This document shows, in pieces, positions 36,008 through 42,484 of a DNA stretch of 43,555 nt. A program made the position numbers and the translations under genes. A model generated the notes under the pieces. It was not told the origin of the DNA and searched no databases. It was given only the letters and a program-made list of their open reading frames with translations. The DNA is from a virus, in the IMG/VR virus record IMGVR_UViG_3300023174_000291, positions 1 to 43,555 of that record. One strand, 5' to 3'. The number at the start of each line of letters is the position of its first letter. The stretch's first letter is position 1.

Positions 36008-36553
36008 TCAGACCCCCATCAACATCATCTGTTTAGCCGTAAAATTTACAAGTTCTGTTGCCGCTGTTGCCGTGGCTGTTGCATAAGTGGCTGAGTTTTC
36101 AACATAATCTTCGCCATTGACCACAATTAAACGCACCAACTCATCGGCTGTATAACGCGCTAGAAGCACCTGATACTGGTCAAGGCTGACATAAGAGGCG
36201 GCAACTGCGGTTGAAACGGCAGGGAGTAAGTCAGCAAGGTTTTGAGTGGTGTTTGCAACTGATAAAGGCAAGGCAATTTGAGTAGTTCTACCACCAGTAA
36301 AGTTTTCAACGATGGTGTAAATAAAAGGTTGTGGTGTTACATCTGTATCGCTAGTGCAAGGCAAAGTTAAACTCAAAGAACCAGAAGCATCAAGTGTTTT
36401 TACAATTGCTGTGGGCATCAAAATAACATTGAGAGTTGTTTCTTTAAGAATGGTTTGTGGGGTAAAAGTAACTGACCCGCTTACAGGATTGCCAATTAAA
36501 TCAACATAGGTGGCTTCAACTGTGCAAGTAGAAAGGGAGGCTGGCAACGCCAT
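36008..36553 (-). CDS. Ig-like domain structural protein, short paralogue
   Basis: A 181-residue protein whose first 115 residues match the long paralogue (VEATYVDLIGNPVSGSVTFT, LSLTLPCTSDTDVTPQPFIY, TIVENFTGGRTTQIALP). The C-terminal 60 residues are helical (YQVLLARYTADELVRLIVVN), ending TAKQMMLMGV. It probably arose by duplication and is another fibre or decoration subunit. The start follows closely after the tandem beta-protein genes. Confidence 0.75.
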   Translation of the reverse strand: MALPASLSTCTVEATYVDLIGNPVSGSVTFTPQTILKETTLNVILMPTAIVKTLDASGSLSLTLPCTSDTDVTPQPFIYTIVENFTGGRTTQIALPLSVANTTQNLADLLPAVSTAVAASYVSLDQYQVLLARYTADELVRLIVVNGEDYVENSATYATATATAATELVNFTAKQMMLMGV

Positions 36554-36556
36554 GGG

Positions 36557-36823
36557 TTAAACCCCTATGCGAAGGACATTTAGATTAACGCTAGAACCAG
36601 CAATAGCGTAAAGAGATTCTCCGTACTCAAGTTCAACTGTTAATGTTCCGCTTGTTGCTGGCAAAGCCCAACCAAAAACGCTAGTTGTAACATCAGAGCC
36701 TCCGAGATAAATAACAGCGGCGCTTGTATTTTGAATATACAACTTTTGCCCACGACTTCCGCCCCCGAGTGAGATTACACTTCGGGCTGTGGTAATTGGC
36801 ATAACTGCTCCTGAAACTGCCAT
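36557..36823 (-). CDS. Small beta-sandwich virion protein, 88 aa (paralogue B)
   Basis: Contains SRGQKLYIQNTSAAVIYLGG then SDVTTSVFGWALPATSGTLT and VELEYGESLYAIAGSSVNLN. Blocks match the adjacent 92-residue gene (GKSVCIQNPSGGATVYLGDA, SVTTSVYGYALAGGSDFVIE). Both fit small beta-sandwich proteins that decorate capsids or form fibre bases. The end VLRIGV parallels VMRQGV in the other copy. Tandem duplication is the simplest explanation. Confidence 0.75.
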   Translation of the reverse strand: MAVSGAVMPITTARSVISLGGGSRGQKLYIQNTSAAVIYLGGSDVTTSVFGWALPATSGTLTVELEYGESLYAIAGSSVNLNVLRIGV

Positions 36824-36826
36824 TTT

Positions 36827-37105
36827 TTATACTCCTTGTCGCATTACATTGACTGTCTGAGTAGAAGAGGCAACAACGCCATAAATATCTTCTTGTTTTG
36901 TTAATTCAATAACAAAATCAGAACCACCCGCTAGGGCATATCCATAAACAGATGTAGTCACGCTTGCATCACCAAGATAAACAGTTGCCCCGCCTGATGG
37001 ATTTTGGATACAAACTGACTTACCGCTTCTTCCACCATCAAGTGCGGCGATAGTTAAAATAGTGGGCGATGTTGTAACAGAGACTCTTGTATAACTTAAA
37101 CCCAT
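36827..37105 (-). CDS. Small beta-sandwich virion protein, 92 aa (paralogue A)
   Basis: First gene after the terminator at 37120-37155. It begins MGLSYTRVSVTTSPTILTIA and holds IQNPSGGATVYLGDASVTTS with a closing IYGVVASSTQTVNVMRQGV. Its partner is the 88-residue gene three bases downstream. A strong GAGGAG lies right after the terminator U tract, so expression depends on read-through. It is probably a capsid decoration or head-fibre protein. Confidence 0.75.
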   Translation of the reverse strand: MGLSYTRVSVTTSPTILTIAALDGGRSGKSVCIQNPSGGATVYLGDASVTTSVYGYALAGGSDFVIELTKQEDIYGVVASSTQTVNVMRQGV

Positions 37106-37119
37106 TTTAACTCCTCATT

Positions 37120-37155
37120 AAAAAAGGGTGGCAACTCATCTCTGAATTGCCACCC
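37120..37155 (-). terminator. Intrinsic terminator between capsid and fibre genes
   Basis: On the - strand GGGTGGCAA (37155-37147) pairs perfectly with TTGCCACCC (37134-37126) around a 12-base loop, followed by six Ts (37125-37120). This is a strong rho-independent terminator. It directly precedes the ribosome site of the next gene, so it likely reduces, not ends, transcription into the island. Confidence 0.85.
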
Positions 37156-37161
37156 CCATAA

Positions 37162-37323
37162 TTATTTGGTGGCTTTTTCTTTAATTTTGACTTCAGGGGC
37201 GTCAGTTAAATAACGCTGTTCTACCAACTTATCAACATACTTCCAACCTGATACATCTACTATATCTCCGTGATTGAGTTGCTTTCCGTCAGCAATCATC
37301 TTCTTGAGAACAAGTTTTTGCAT
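37162..37323 (-). CDS. Small protein of the capsid module, 53 aa
   Basis: Start ATG at 37323 overlaps the stop of the previous gene by one base (TAATG); the frame extends upstream only as a shadow. The sequence includes ADGKQLNHGDIVDVSGWKYV then DKLVEQRYLTDAPEVK. GDIVD followed by a K-x2-L helix is shared with the acidic protein at 24032-24394, suggesting a common small fold. The function is unknown. It ends just before the terminator. Confidence 0.7.
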   Translation of the reverse strand: MQKLVLKKMIADGKQLNHGDIVDVSGWKYVDKLVEQRYLTDAPEVKIKEKATK

Positions 37324-37721
37324 TATGCTATTCGGTAAATTGAGACTGTTGTTGGAGCAGTCACAACTACTTGCCAACGAGATGCTTGTCCAGCAGTCGC
37401 GGCTGTTGTTGCAAGTCCTACGATTGTTACACCAGTTCCACCAGCCAAAGTAGCAACATAAGCCGCTAAGTTGATGTAACTAAACTTAAAACTTGTCCCT
37501 ACAACAGAACCCGTTGCGGCAATAATAGCGGCGGCGGTTGGAGTAGTGATAGTTCTTGCCGTTGTAAGGGTCGCAGTAGTAATACCACCTTGCATACCCG
37601 CTACCGTATGTACCATTGAGGCACCATCAGCAATGTTTGTTACTGAACGAATCTGTTGCAAATTACCAGTTACGGTAAGTGCGCCAACTCGCGCATTTCC
37701 TCGCGTAATTTGATTAAACAT
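37323..37721 (-). CDS. Beta-rich capsid-module protein, 132 aa
   Basis: The protein begins MFNQITRGNARVGALTVTGN with a Thr/Ala-rich beta region (GITTATLTTARTITTPTAAA) and a closing beta part (GTSFKFSYINLAAYVATLAG, SRWQVVVTAPTTVSIYRIA). This resembles virion proteins sometimes annotated as head fibre or decoration. AAGGAG stands just upstream (TTGTTTTGG loop after the hairpin). Function inferred from position after the capsid gene. Confidence 0.7.
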   Translation of the reverse strand: MFNQITRGNARVGALTVTGNLQQIRSVTNIADGASMVHTVAGMQGGITTATLTTARTITTPTAAAIIAATGSVVGTSFKFSYINLAAYVATLAGGTGVTIVGLATTAATAGQASRWQVVVTAPTTVSIYRIA

Positions 37722-37741
37722 ATTTCTCCTTGTTTTGGAGA

Positions 37742-37767
37742 GGGAGAGGGTTTCTAGTCCCCCTCCC
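37742..37767 (-). other. GC-rich hairpin after the major capsid gene
   Basis: On the - strand GGGAGGGGG (37767-37759) pairs with CCCTCTCCC (37750-37742), nine pairs with one G-U, around an eight-base loop. No U tract follows, so it looks like an RNA 3'-end stabiliser or weak attenuator for the very abundant capsid mRNA. Confidence 0.65.
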
Positions 37768-37779
37768 TACTCAATTTAA

Positions 37780-38757
37780 TTAAGCGACGACTGTATCCCA
37801 GAACCAACCGAGGTCAGAAGCGATGACTTTATTATCAAAAGCCATTTCTGCTTCAATTCGGTCAGCCTTGAGGTGTTCCATACGGAACTGTGAAGTACCA
37901 ACTGTTGCTCCGAGTCCGCCTGATACACCTGTCCATGCGAACGAGTATCCAGCAGAAGGAGTTAGCAAGCCTGGGTTTGGTGCAACATGGCAAAGAAGGG
38001 CTTTCTTACCTGATGTAAATGAATACGCGGCAGTAGCACCTTCGTTGTTTGTTGCCTTGACACCCTTGGAAACGATAACGCGAGGAATATCAAACATCGC
38101 GGCTAACATATCGGCAGTAACAGTCTGTGAAGATGTGTACTTGATACGGTCTACAATGTCAGGGTGATTCTTTAGTGCGCGGAATACATCGTATCCCAAT
38201 ACTAAAGTGTTTGCTTCCATGCCAGTTGTTGAAAGAATACCTGATTTGGCATCTTCAATATCATCAATTGGGTCTGAAGCGGCGTAATCTGACCATTGCT
38301 TTACTTCGTTTGTTGAAGGAGTTCCTGAAACACCATCATAGTCGTTAGCCCAAACAGAGCCAGCGAAGAAATCTGTGTTCCATTGTACTTCTTTGCGAAG
38401 CATTAAACGACGAGTTACGAACTCTGTTGCCTCGCGTAGTGGGTTTAATGGTGTGTCTGAGTTGTAAAGAGTCTGGTCATCTACATCCTTATGGAAAGCA
38501 AATACATCTGCGCTATAAGAACCAGTTGAAAGACCGTAACCTCCACCAGCAGACTCAGTTCCACCTGCGCGGCGTTGAGCCTCGTCACGGAACCAGTCAT
38601 TTTTGGTGTAAGTAAAGAATTTGTTAGACTTTTTATCCACAGGAATTACTGGGAATACTTTGTCTGCAATAAAATTATCTTGATTTTGAAGATACGCTAC
38701 TGAAATGTTTGTCAGAATCGCATCAATATGGACTTGACCGCCCGTTGGTTGTGGCAT
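37780..38757 (-). CDS. Major capsid protein
   Basis: A 325-residue protein in the expected place after scaffold and decoration genes. It contains VHIDAILTNISVAYLQNQDN, FIADKVFPVIPVDKKSNKFF, then DEAQRRAGGTESAGGGYGLS, EFVTRRLMLRKEVQWNTDFF and ANTLVLGYDVFRALKNHPDI, with a closing FRMEHLKADRIEAEMAFDNK. These blocks match phage coat proteins of the lambda E / HK97-fold class (N-arm, P-domain, A-domain). No protease site is obvious near the N-terminus, consistent with a separate scaffold protein. A GGAGATATAACTC leader precedes the ATG. Confidence 0.88.
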   Translation of the reverse strand: MPQPTGGQVHIDAILTNISVAYLQNQDNFIADKVFPVIPVDKKSNKFFTYTKNDWFRDEAQRRAGGTESAGGGYGLSTGSYSADVFAFHKDVDDQTLYNSDTPLNPLREATEFVTRRLMLRKEVQWNTDFFAGSVWANDYDGVSGTPSTNEVKQWSDYAASDPIDDIEDAKSGILSTTGMEANTLVLGYDVFRALKNHPDIVDRIKYTSSQTVTADMLAAMFDIPRVIVSKGVKATNNEGATAAYSFTSGKKALLCHVAPNPGLLTPSAGYSFAWTGVSGGLGATVGTSQFRMEHLKADRIEAEMAFDNKVIASDLGWFWDTVVA

Positions 38758-38770
38758 GAGTTATATCTCC

Positions 38771-39160
38771 TTAGTTCGCTCTAGTTGGGTTAGCACAGTT
38801 GATGACTGCGGTAATTACATCAGAACTTGCGCCACCTGTAATGGCACTACCAAGAACATACTTAGTTGTATCTGTTGTTGTAACAACGCTTGCTTTTGCG
38901 GCGGATGTTACGCCTAATAGGTCGCCAATAGCGACGGTTGCGCCAGCGACTAACTTAGTTCCACCGACGATTAGAACTTCGGCTTCCTGTCCTGATGTTG
39001 GTGCGTTCTGCAATACACCGATTGGAATATCAGTTGCGGCTGAACAAGTAACAACTGTGTCAGTTGTACTTAATTTAACAAAAGTGTACTGAAGTGCAGA
39101 TAAATCGGCACCAGCCACTCTTGAAATTTTTACTGCATAATTATTAAATTCAAATGCCAT
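38771..39160 (-). CDS. Capsid decoration protein (DUF2190-like)
   Basis: A 129-residue protein beginning MAFEFNNYAVKISRVAGADL, with IPIGVLQNAPTSGQEAEVLI, VGGTKLVAGATVAIGDLLGV and KYVLGSAITGGASSDVITAV. PIGVLQNAP-GQEAEV and VAIGDLLGV are diagnostic of DUF2190 head-decoration proteins, which cement the capsid surface. It sits directly before the coat gene, as usual. RGTGCC-type leader with AAAGGTG. Confidence 0.87.
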   Translation of the reverse strand: MAFEFNNYAVKISRVAGADLSALQYTFVKLSTTDTVVTCSAATDIPIGVLQNAPTSGQEAEVLIVGGTKLVAGATVAIGDLLGVTSAAKASVVTTTDTTKYVLGSAITGGASSDVITAVINCANPTRAN

Positions 39161-39163
39161 GGT

Positions 39164-39946
39164 TTAGGCACCTTTCTCGGATAGGTATTGGCTGTAAAGT
39201 TCTGGATTTTTAATTGCTACATCTGCGAGCGCTTGCTCAAAAGACTTTGCAACTCCATCTTCAACAGCCGACTTTGCCATAGCGGTCATACGACCATAAG
39301 CATTGCCTTCTTTGAAGTCCGCAGATTTGCCGATTTCTGCAAAGATATTTGCTGACTCAGCCTGAGCGTTGATTGATGTAAGAACATCTTCAACTGCTTT
39401 AGCAAGGTCTGAATCAATTGAGGACAAACGACGAAGCGCTGGTCCAACTTTTTCTGCATCAAGGTTGATGTTTGCCCAACCCTTTGCTTTTTCAATGGCT
39501 TCAACATCTGCGCGAGAATCGCGCTCTGCCTGAAGTGCGGCTGTTGCCGTTTCTGCTTGCTTACGCAAATCTTCAATCATTTTGACGACTGGCTCAGGAG
39601 CGGACTTCAAGAATTCCTCTGAGGCATCTACTGACTTACCCATCATTTTAGGTTCGCCAACTTCTTCCTTAGCGGCTTCTGCCAATTTAGCCTCAAGTTC
39701 AGCAATCTTTTTCATTGCATCCTCCATGGTCATTTCAGCCTTCTCCACCTGCGCTTCAGTAGCCGTGGTTGTTGTTTCCTCCATATTGGAGTCCTCCTCG
39801 GTGAGCGTTTCGTCTAAAACCCTCTGAACTTCAGATTCGTCGGCTGATTTCATAACCAGCCAGCCTTCGTGTAGATGAGCAGGATGGTCTACCCCGCTGG
39901 TTTCTTCGATTGCAAGATTTACCATCTTACGAGTACGAGATGCCAA
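39164..39946 (-). CDS. Scaffold protein
   Basis: A 260-residue, highly charged, mostly helical protein with long coiled-coil stretches (AQVEKAEMTMEDAMKKIAEL, EAKLAEAAKEEV, RKQAETATAALQAERDSRAD). It starts with NLAIEETSGVDHPAHLHEGW, a conserved segment of phage scaffold/prohead proteins of this class. It should template capsid assembly and be removed by the XkdF-like protease. Its place right before decoration and coat genes agrees. GAGGAG precedes the ATG. Confidence 0.82.
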   Translation of the reverse strand: MASRTRKMVNLAIEETSGVDHPAHLHEGWLVMKSADESEVQRVLDETLTEEDSNMEETTTTATEAQVEKAEMTMEDAMKKIAELEAKLAEAAKEEVGEPKMMGKSVDASEEFLKSAPEPVVKMIEDLRKQAETATAALQAERDSRADVEAIEKAKGWANINLDAEKVGPALRRLSSIDSDLAKAVEDVLTSINAQAESANIFAEIGKSADFKEGNAYGRMTAMAKSAVEDGVAKSFEQALADVAIKNPELYSQYLSEKGA

Positions 39947-39964
39947 AATAACTCCTCACGAAAA

Positions 39965-40002
39965 GAGATTCCCACGACAGTATGGACTGCATGATAAATC
40001 TC
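39965..40002 (-). other. Weak two-part hairpin in the 100-base gap before the scaffold gene
   Basis: GAGATT (40002-39997) pairs with AATCTC (39970-39965), and inside it CAGT pairs with ACTG around a CCAT loop. The gap also contains TTGACA on the + strand at about 40008-40013, with nothing to drive in that direction. It may be a leader or processing element; evidence is modest. Confidence 0.3.
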
Positions 40003-40046
40003 GGGTCTTGACAGGCTCAGAATACCATACGCCCGTTTTGTGCCTT

Positions 40047-40316
40047 TTATTGATTTAGCAATACCCGAGTCTTGGCAATGGCTTGGACTAAATCAGGACA
40101 AGCCCACATAGAAAAAGGATTATCGCTCTCCCAAAAACGCGCTAATCTAAAATGAAAATCGCCTTCGTCCATTTTGCTCCAGATATAAAATGCTTGTGAA
40201 TCATGTGGCAATAAAACTGTTATACCAGCATACCCAGGCGGTGTTGTAACTCTGGATGCTTCTAAACCCATATTGGAAAGAATTTCAATAGTTACATCAA
40301 TGATTGAAGAACTCAC
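40047..40316 (-). CDS. Hypothetical protein, 89 aa
   Basis: The best start is GTG at 40316, overlapping the upstream stop as GTGA. The protein reads IIDVTIEILSNMGLEASRVT, TPPGYAGITVLLPHDSQAFY, IWSKMDEGDFHFRLARFWES. It has a small alpha/beta shape and a WACPDLVQAIAKTR end. Located in the head module between a HGNHDQ paralogue and the scaffold gene. No family recognised. Confidence 0.6.
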   Translation of the reverse strand: MSSSIIDVTIEILSNMGLEASRVTTPPGYAGITVLLPHDSQAFYIWSKMDEGDFHFRLARFWESDNPFSMWACPDLVQAIAKTRVLLNQ

Positions 40317-40792
40317 GATGGATTTTCACTTGGGTTAGGAACATATCCTGTAATTTTACCCGCGTTTTGATAAGTTCTGCCGAAATCTGGTTGTGGGCTA
40401 TACCCACCTCTTTGAGCGCGACGGGCATAATTTGTTGCGGGAGATGCTATGCGAGCAATCAACATTCTTTCAGCCATACTTAACTTACGCTGTTTCTTTG
40501 GACGACCTAAACCCATATCCATTGAGTCCATGTGTCTTGGATTATCTGCATTGTGTGGGTTATCAGACCAAGAACCATGACTTGACTGGTCATGGTCGCC
40601 ATGCTTTGCAACTTCTAAATTTGATTTTATTTCTTCAACTGCTCCATAAACAATCATCGCCGCAACGCCACTTAAATTTTGAATTCCTTTTTTATCAATT
40701 TCTAATTCAATGACTTTGAACTCTGAATCCAAAGTATCCCAAAGCGGACCTTCTCTTAATAGGTCAAGAACTTCACGCTCGGCTGATTTCAT
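40313..40792 (-). CDS. HGNHDQ-motif head-module protein, short paralogue
   Basis: Start at 40792 (AAGAAGG upstream) makes a 159-residue protein; the frame extends further up only as a shadow. Residues 1-63 match the N-terminal domain of the upstream gene (VLDLLREGPLWDTLDSEFKV, IDKKGIQNLSGVAAM), followed at exactly the same position (64-75) by HGDHDQSSHGSW. The C-terminal part is short and polar (MGLGRPKKQRKLSMAERMLI, ARRAQRGGYSPQPDFGRTYQ). The KHG-HDQ-HG-W motif is known from phage head proteins, often at a domain boundary. It is perhaps a packaging or injected protein. Confidence 0.72.
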   Translation of the reverse strand: MKSAEREVLDLLREGPLWDTLDSEFKVIELEIDKKGIQNLSGVAAMIVYGAVEEIKSNLEVAKHGDHDQSSHGSWSDNPHNADNPRHMDSMDMGLGRPKKQRKLSMAERMLIARIASPATNYARRAQRGGYSPQPDFGRTYQNAGKITGYVPNPSENPS

Positions 40793-40808
40793 GTACTGCC
40801 TTCTTGGT

Positions 40809-41684
40809 TTAGAGAGATGCGTTTTTATTGAGCGTGGACATCTTATGTCCAACTAAAGTTTCTGTCTCTTTGCCATTTTTGTAAATACGAATAAGAACTG
40901 CTGGGTCATCTTTTTCAGCCTTAATACTAAATGATGACTTTGGAATACCCAAAACGCCTTCGCGCATGATGTGTTCAACTCTGCCTCGGGCTGTTCCCCC
41001 TGATGCTTGCCAAGAAACCATGTCTCCGTTTTTAAGTGAAGTTGCTTTATTTACGCCAGAAGTTTGATTAGAAGTAATATAATCACTTACAATTTGTGCT
41101 TGTTCTTTTGAGTCTGCGCCAATATGAAAACTATGTGATTCATTTCTGCCAAGCAAGGGTATTTTTTGACCTTGCTCTGCGGTCATTCCCTTGTCGTCGT
41201 ACCGCATCCAATCGTAAACAGAAGCAACAAAAGATTTCCCAGTCGCTTTGTCCGTAAATTTAGCAGTCCATTGTTCGGTTACTTTTCTCTCATATTCATC
41301 GCCCAACATTTCCTTGCCTTTACCAAATAATTTATCTAAATTAGAAGGGGTTGTAGTTGCATCAACTCTGTGATAACTACCACCTGCGGAATCGGTTGTG
41401 CTTTTTACAGAATACTCTCCGCTTGTATTGCTTTCAGCGCTACCCGCGGCGTCGCCAGCCCATGAGCCGTGGCTTGACTGGTCATGGTTGCCGTGTTTTT
41501 TAACTTTATCTTTCATTGAATAAGCCATGTCTCGCATAGCCTTTTCAACTGTATATTTAGCGTAACCCGTGATGCCTGAGATTCCCTTTTGACTGACCTC
41601 TTCTTCAATCATCGCGTATTCGTCATCTTTCATGGTTTTCATAGGACCTTGGCGAAGTTCTTTGAGGATTTTTATATCTTTCAT
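40809..41684 (-). CDS. HGNHDQ-motif head-module protein with C-terminal HVA1/TUDOR-like domain
   Basis: A 291-residue protein in three parts: an N-terminal helical domain (1-63, ILKELRQGPMKTMKDDEYAM, VSQKGISGITGYAKYTVEK) shared with the downstream paralogue; HGNHDQSSHGSW at 64-75; a middle beta region (WTAKFTDKATGKSFVASVYD) of unknown type; and a C-terminal DUF2945/HVA1-TUDOR domain at about 216-286 (LKNGDMVSWQASGGTARGRV, DDPAVLIRIYKNGKET, LVGHKMSTL). The variable C-terminus behind a shared head recalls modular effector proteins. AAGGAAAACAAA precedes the ATG. Confidence 0.75.
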   Translation of the reverse strand: MKDIKILKELRQGPMKTMKDDEYAMIEEEVSQKGISGITGYAKYTVEKAMRDMAYSMKDKVKKHGNHDQSSHGSWAGDAAGSAESNTSGEYSVKSTTDSAGGSYHRVDATTTPSNLDKLFGKGKEMLGDEYERKVTEQWTAKFTDKATGKSFVASVYDWMRYDDKGMTAEQGQKIPLLGRNESHSFHIGADSKEQAQIVSDYITSNQTSGVNKATSLKNGDMVSWQASGGTARGRVEHIMREGVLGIPKSSFSIKAEKDDPAVLIRIYKNGKETETLVGHKMSTLNKNASL

Positions 41685-41697
41685 TTTGTTTTCCTTT

Positions 41698-42477
41698 TCA
41701 ACTTGTTTGCGCTCCGCCAGTTTCGTCTATCAATACGCCATCTTTGGTGTACTTTGGTTTTTTTTTCTTTGGATTCATTATTGTATCAACATGGACAGAA
41801 TTGACTGTGGGACCATCATCTTTTTCAACTGGTTCCATATCTACATATAGACGCTCTGCTTTACCGCCTATTGAATAACCGAGAATCTCACCGTTTTGAA
41901 TCTTCTCCCAAGCCCAAGGTTCCCAGATAACTCCAAGAAAAACGGTGTTGGCTGGATAAGTATGATTGGTTGGAATTCCAGAAATAGATGTAATCGGAAC
42001 TGTTAGTTCGTATGGGAAAGCCATAACTTCTACCCATTCGCCAGCAACAACTTCTCTATCGTGTTGTAATCGGATACGACGGTCATTAGTGCGAACATAA
42101 TCCCAAACTGCTCTTTGCAACTCATCGGCACTTGTCCATTCGCCATGAGCATCTAGGCGGTCAGGGATATACATAGCGCCAAGGGTGTAGCGCTTATCGC
42201 CTTCAGCCTTGGACATCTCATAGGTACCGATACTTTTGGTTACTTCTTTGAAAGCAGAAGGGAAGAATTTTCGAGCGCTGATGGCATCAACTTCTTCTAA
42301 GTCTGTATCTCCTAGTACCAAGACAGGCATGATTCTATCTGTTGGAATCCAGACGCCGTTGGTATCGTCCCATTCCTCTTCGGTGAAAGTCTCTTCTAAG
42401 TCATTTATGGCAAGGCGGAACAACAAGTGCGCGACGGGCATCAAATTTTGATAATAGAATCTTACAAAATAACGCAT
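41698..42477 (-). CDS. XkdF-like prohead protease
   Basis: A 259-residue protein fitting the PBSX XkdF serine-protease family: YTLGAMYIPDRLDAHGEWTS, ADELQRAVWDYVRTNDRRIR, LQHDREVVAGEWVEVMAFPY, VFLGVIWEPWAWEKIQNGEI and LGYSIGGKAERLYVDME. Likely catalytic residues are His139 in LQHD and Ser202 in GYSIGG. It would cleave the scaffold within the prohead. GAGGGGAG precedes the ATG and overlaps the end of the RelA-like gene. Its place before scaffold and coat genes is standard. Confidence 0.85.
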   Translation of the reverse strand: MRYFVRFYYQNLMPVAHLLFRLAINDLEETFTEEEWDDTNGVWIPTDRIMPVLVLGDTDLEEVDAISARKFFPSAFKEVTKSIGTYEMSKAEGDKRYTLGAMYIPDRLDAHGEWTSADELQRAVWDYVRTNDRRIRLQHDREVVAGEWVEVMAFPYELTVPITSISGIPTNHTYPANTVFLGVIWEPWAWEKIQNGEILGYSIGGKAERLYVDMEPVEKDDGPTVNSVHVDTIMNPKKKKPKYTKDGVLIDETGGAQTS

Positions 42478-42484
42478 TTGTATA

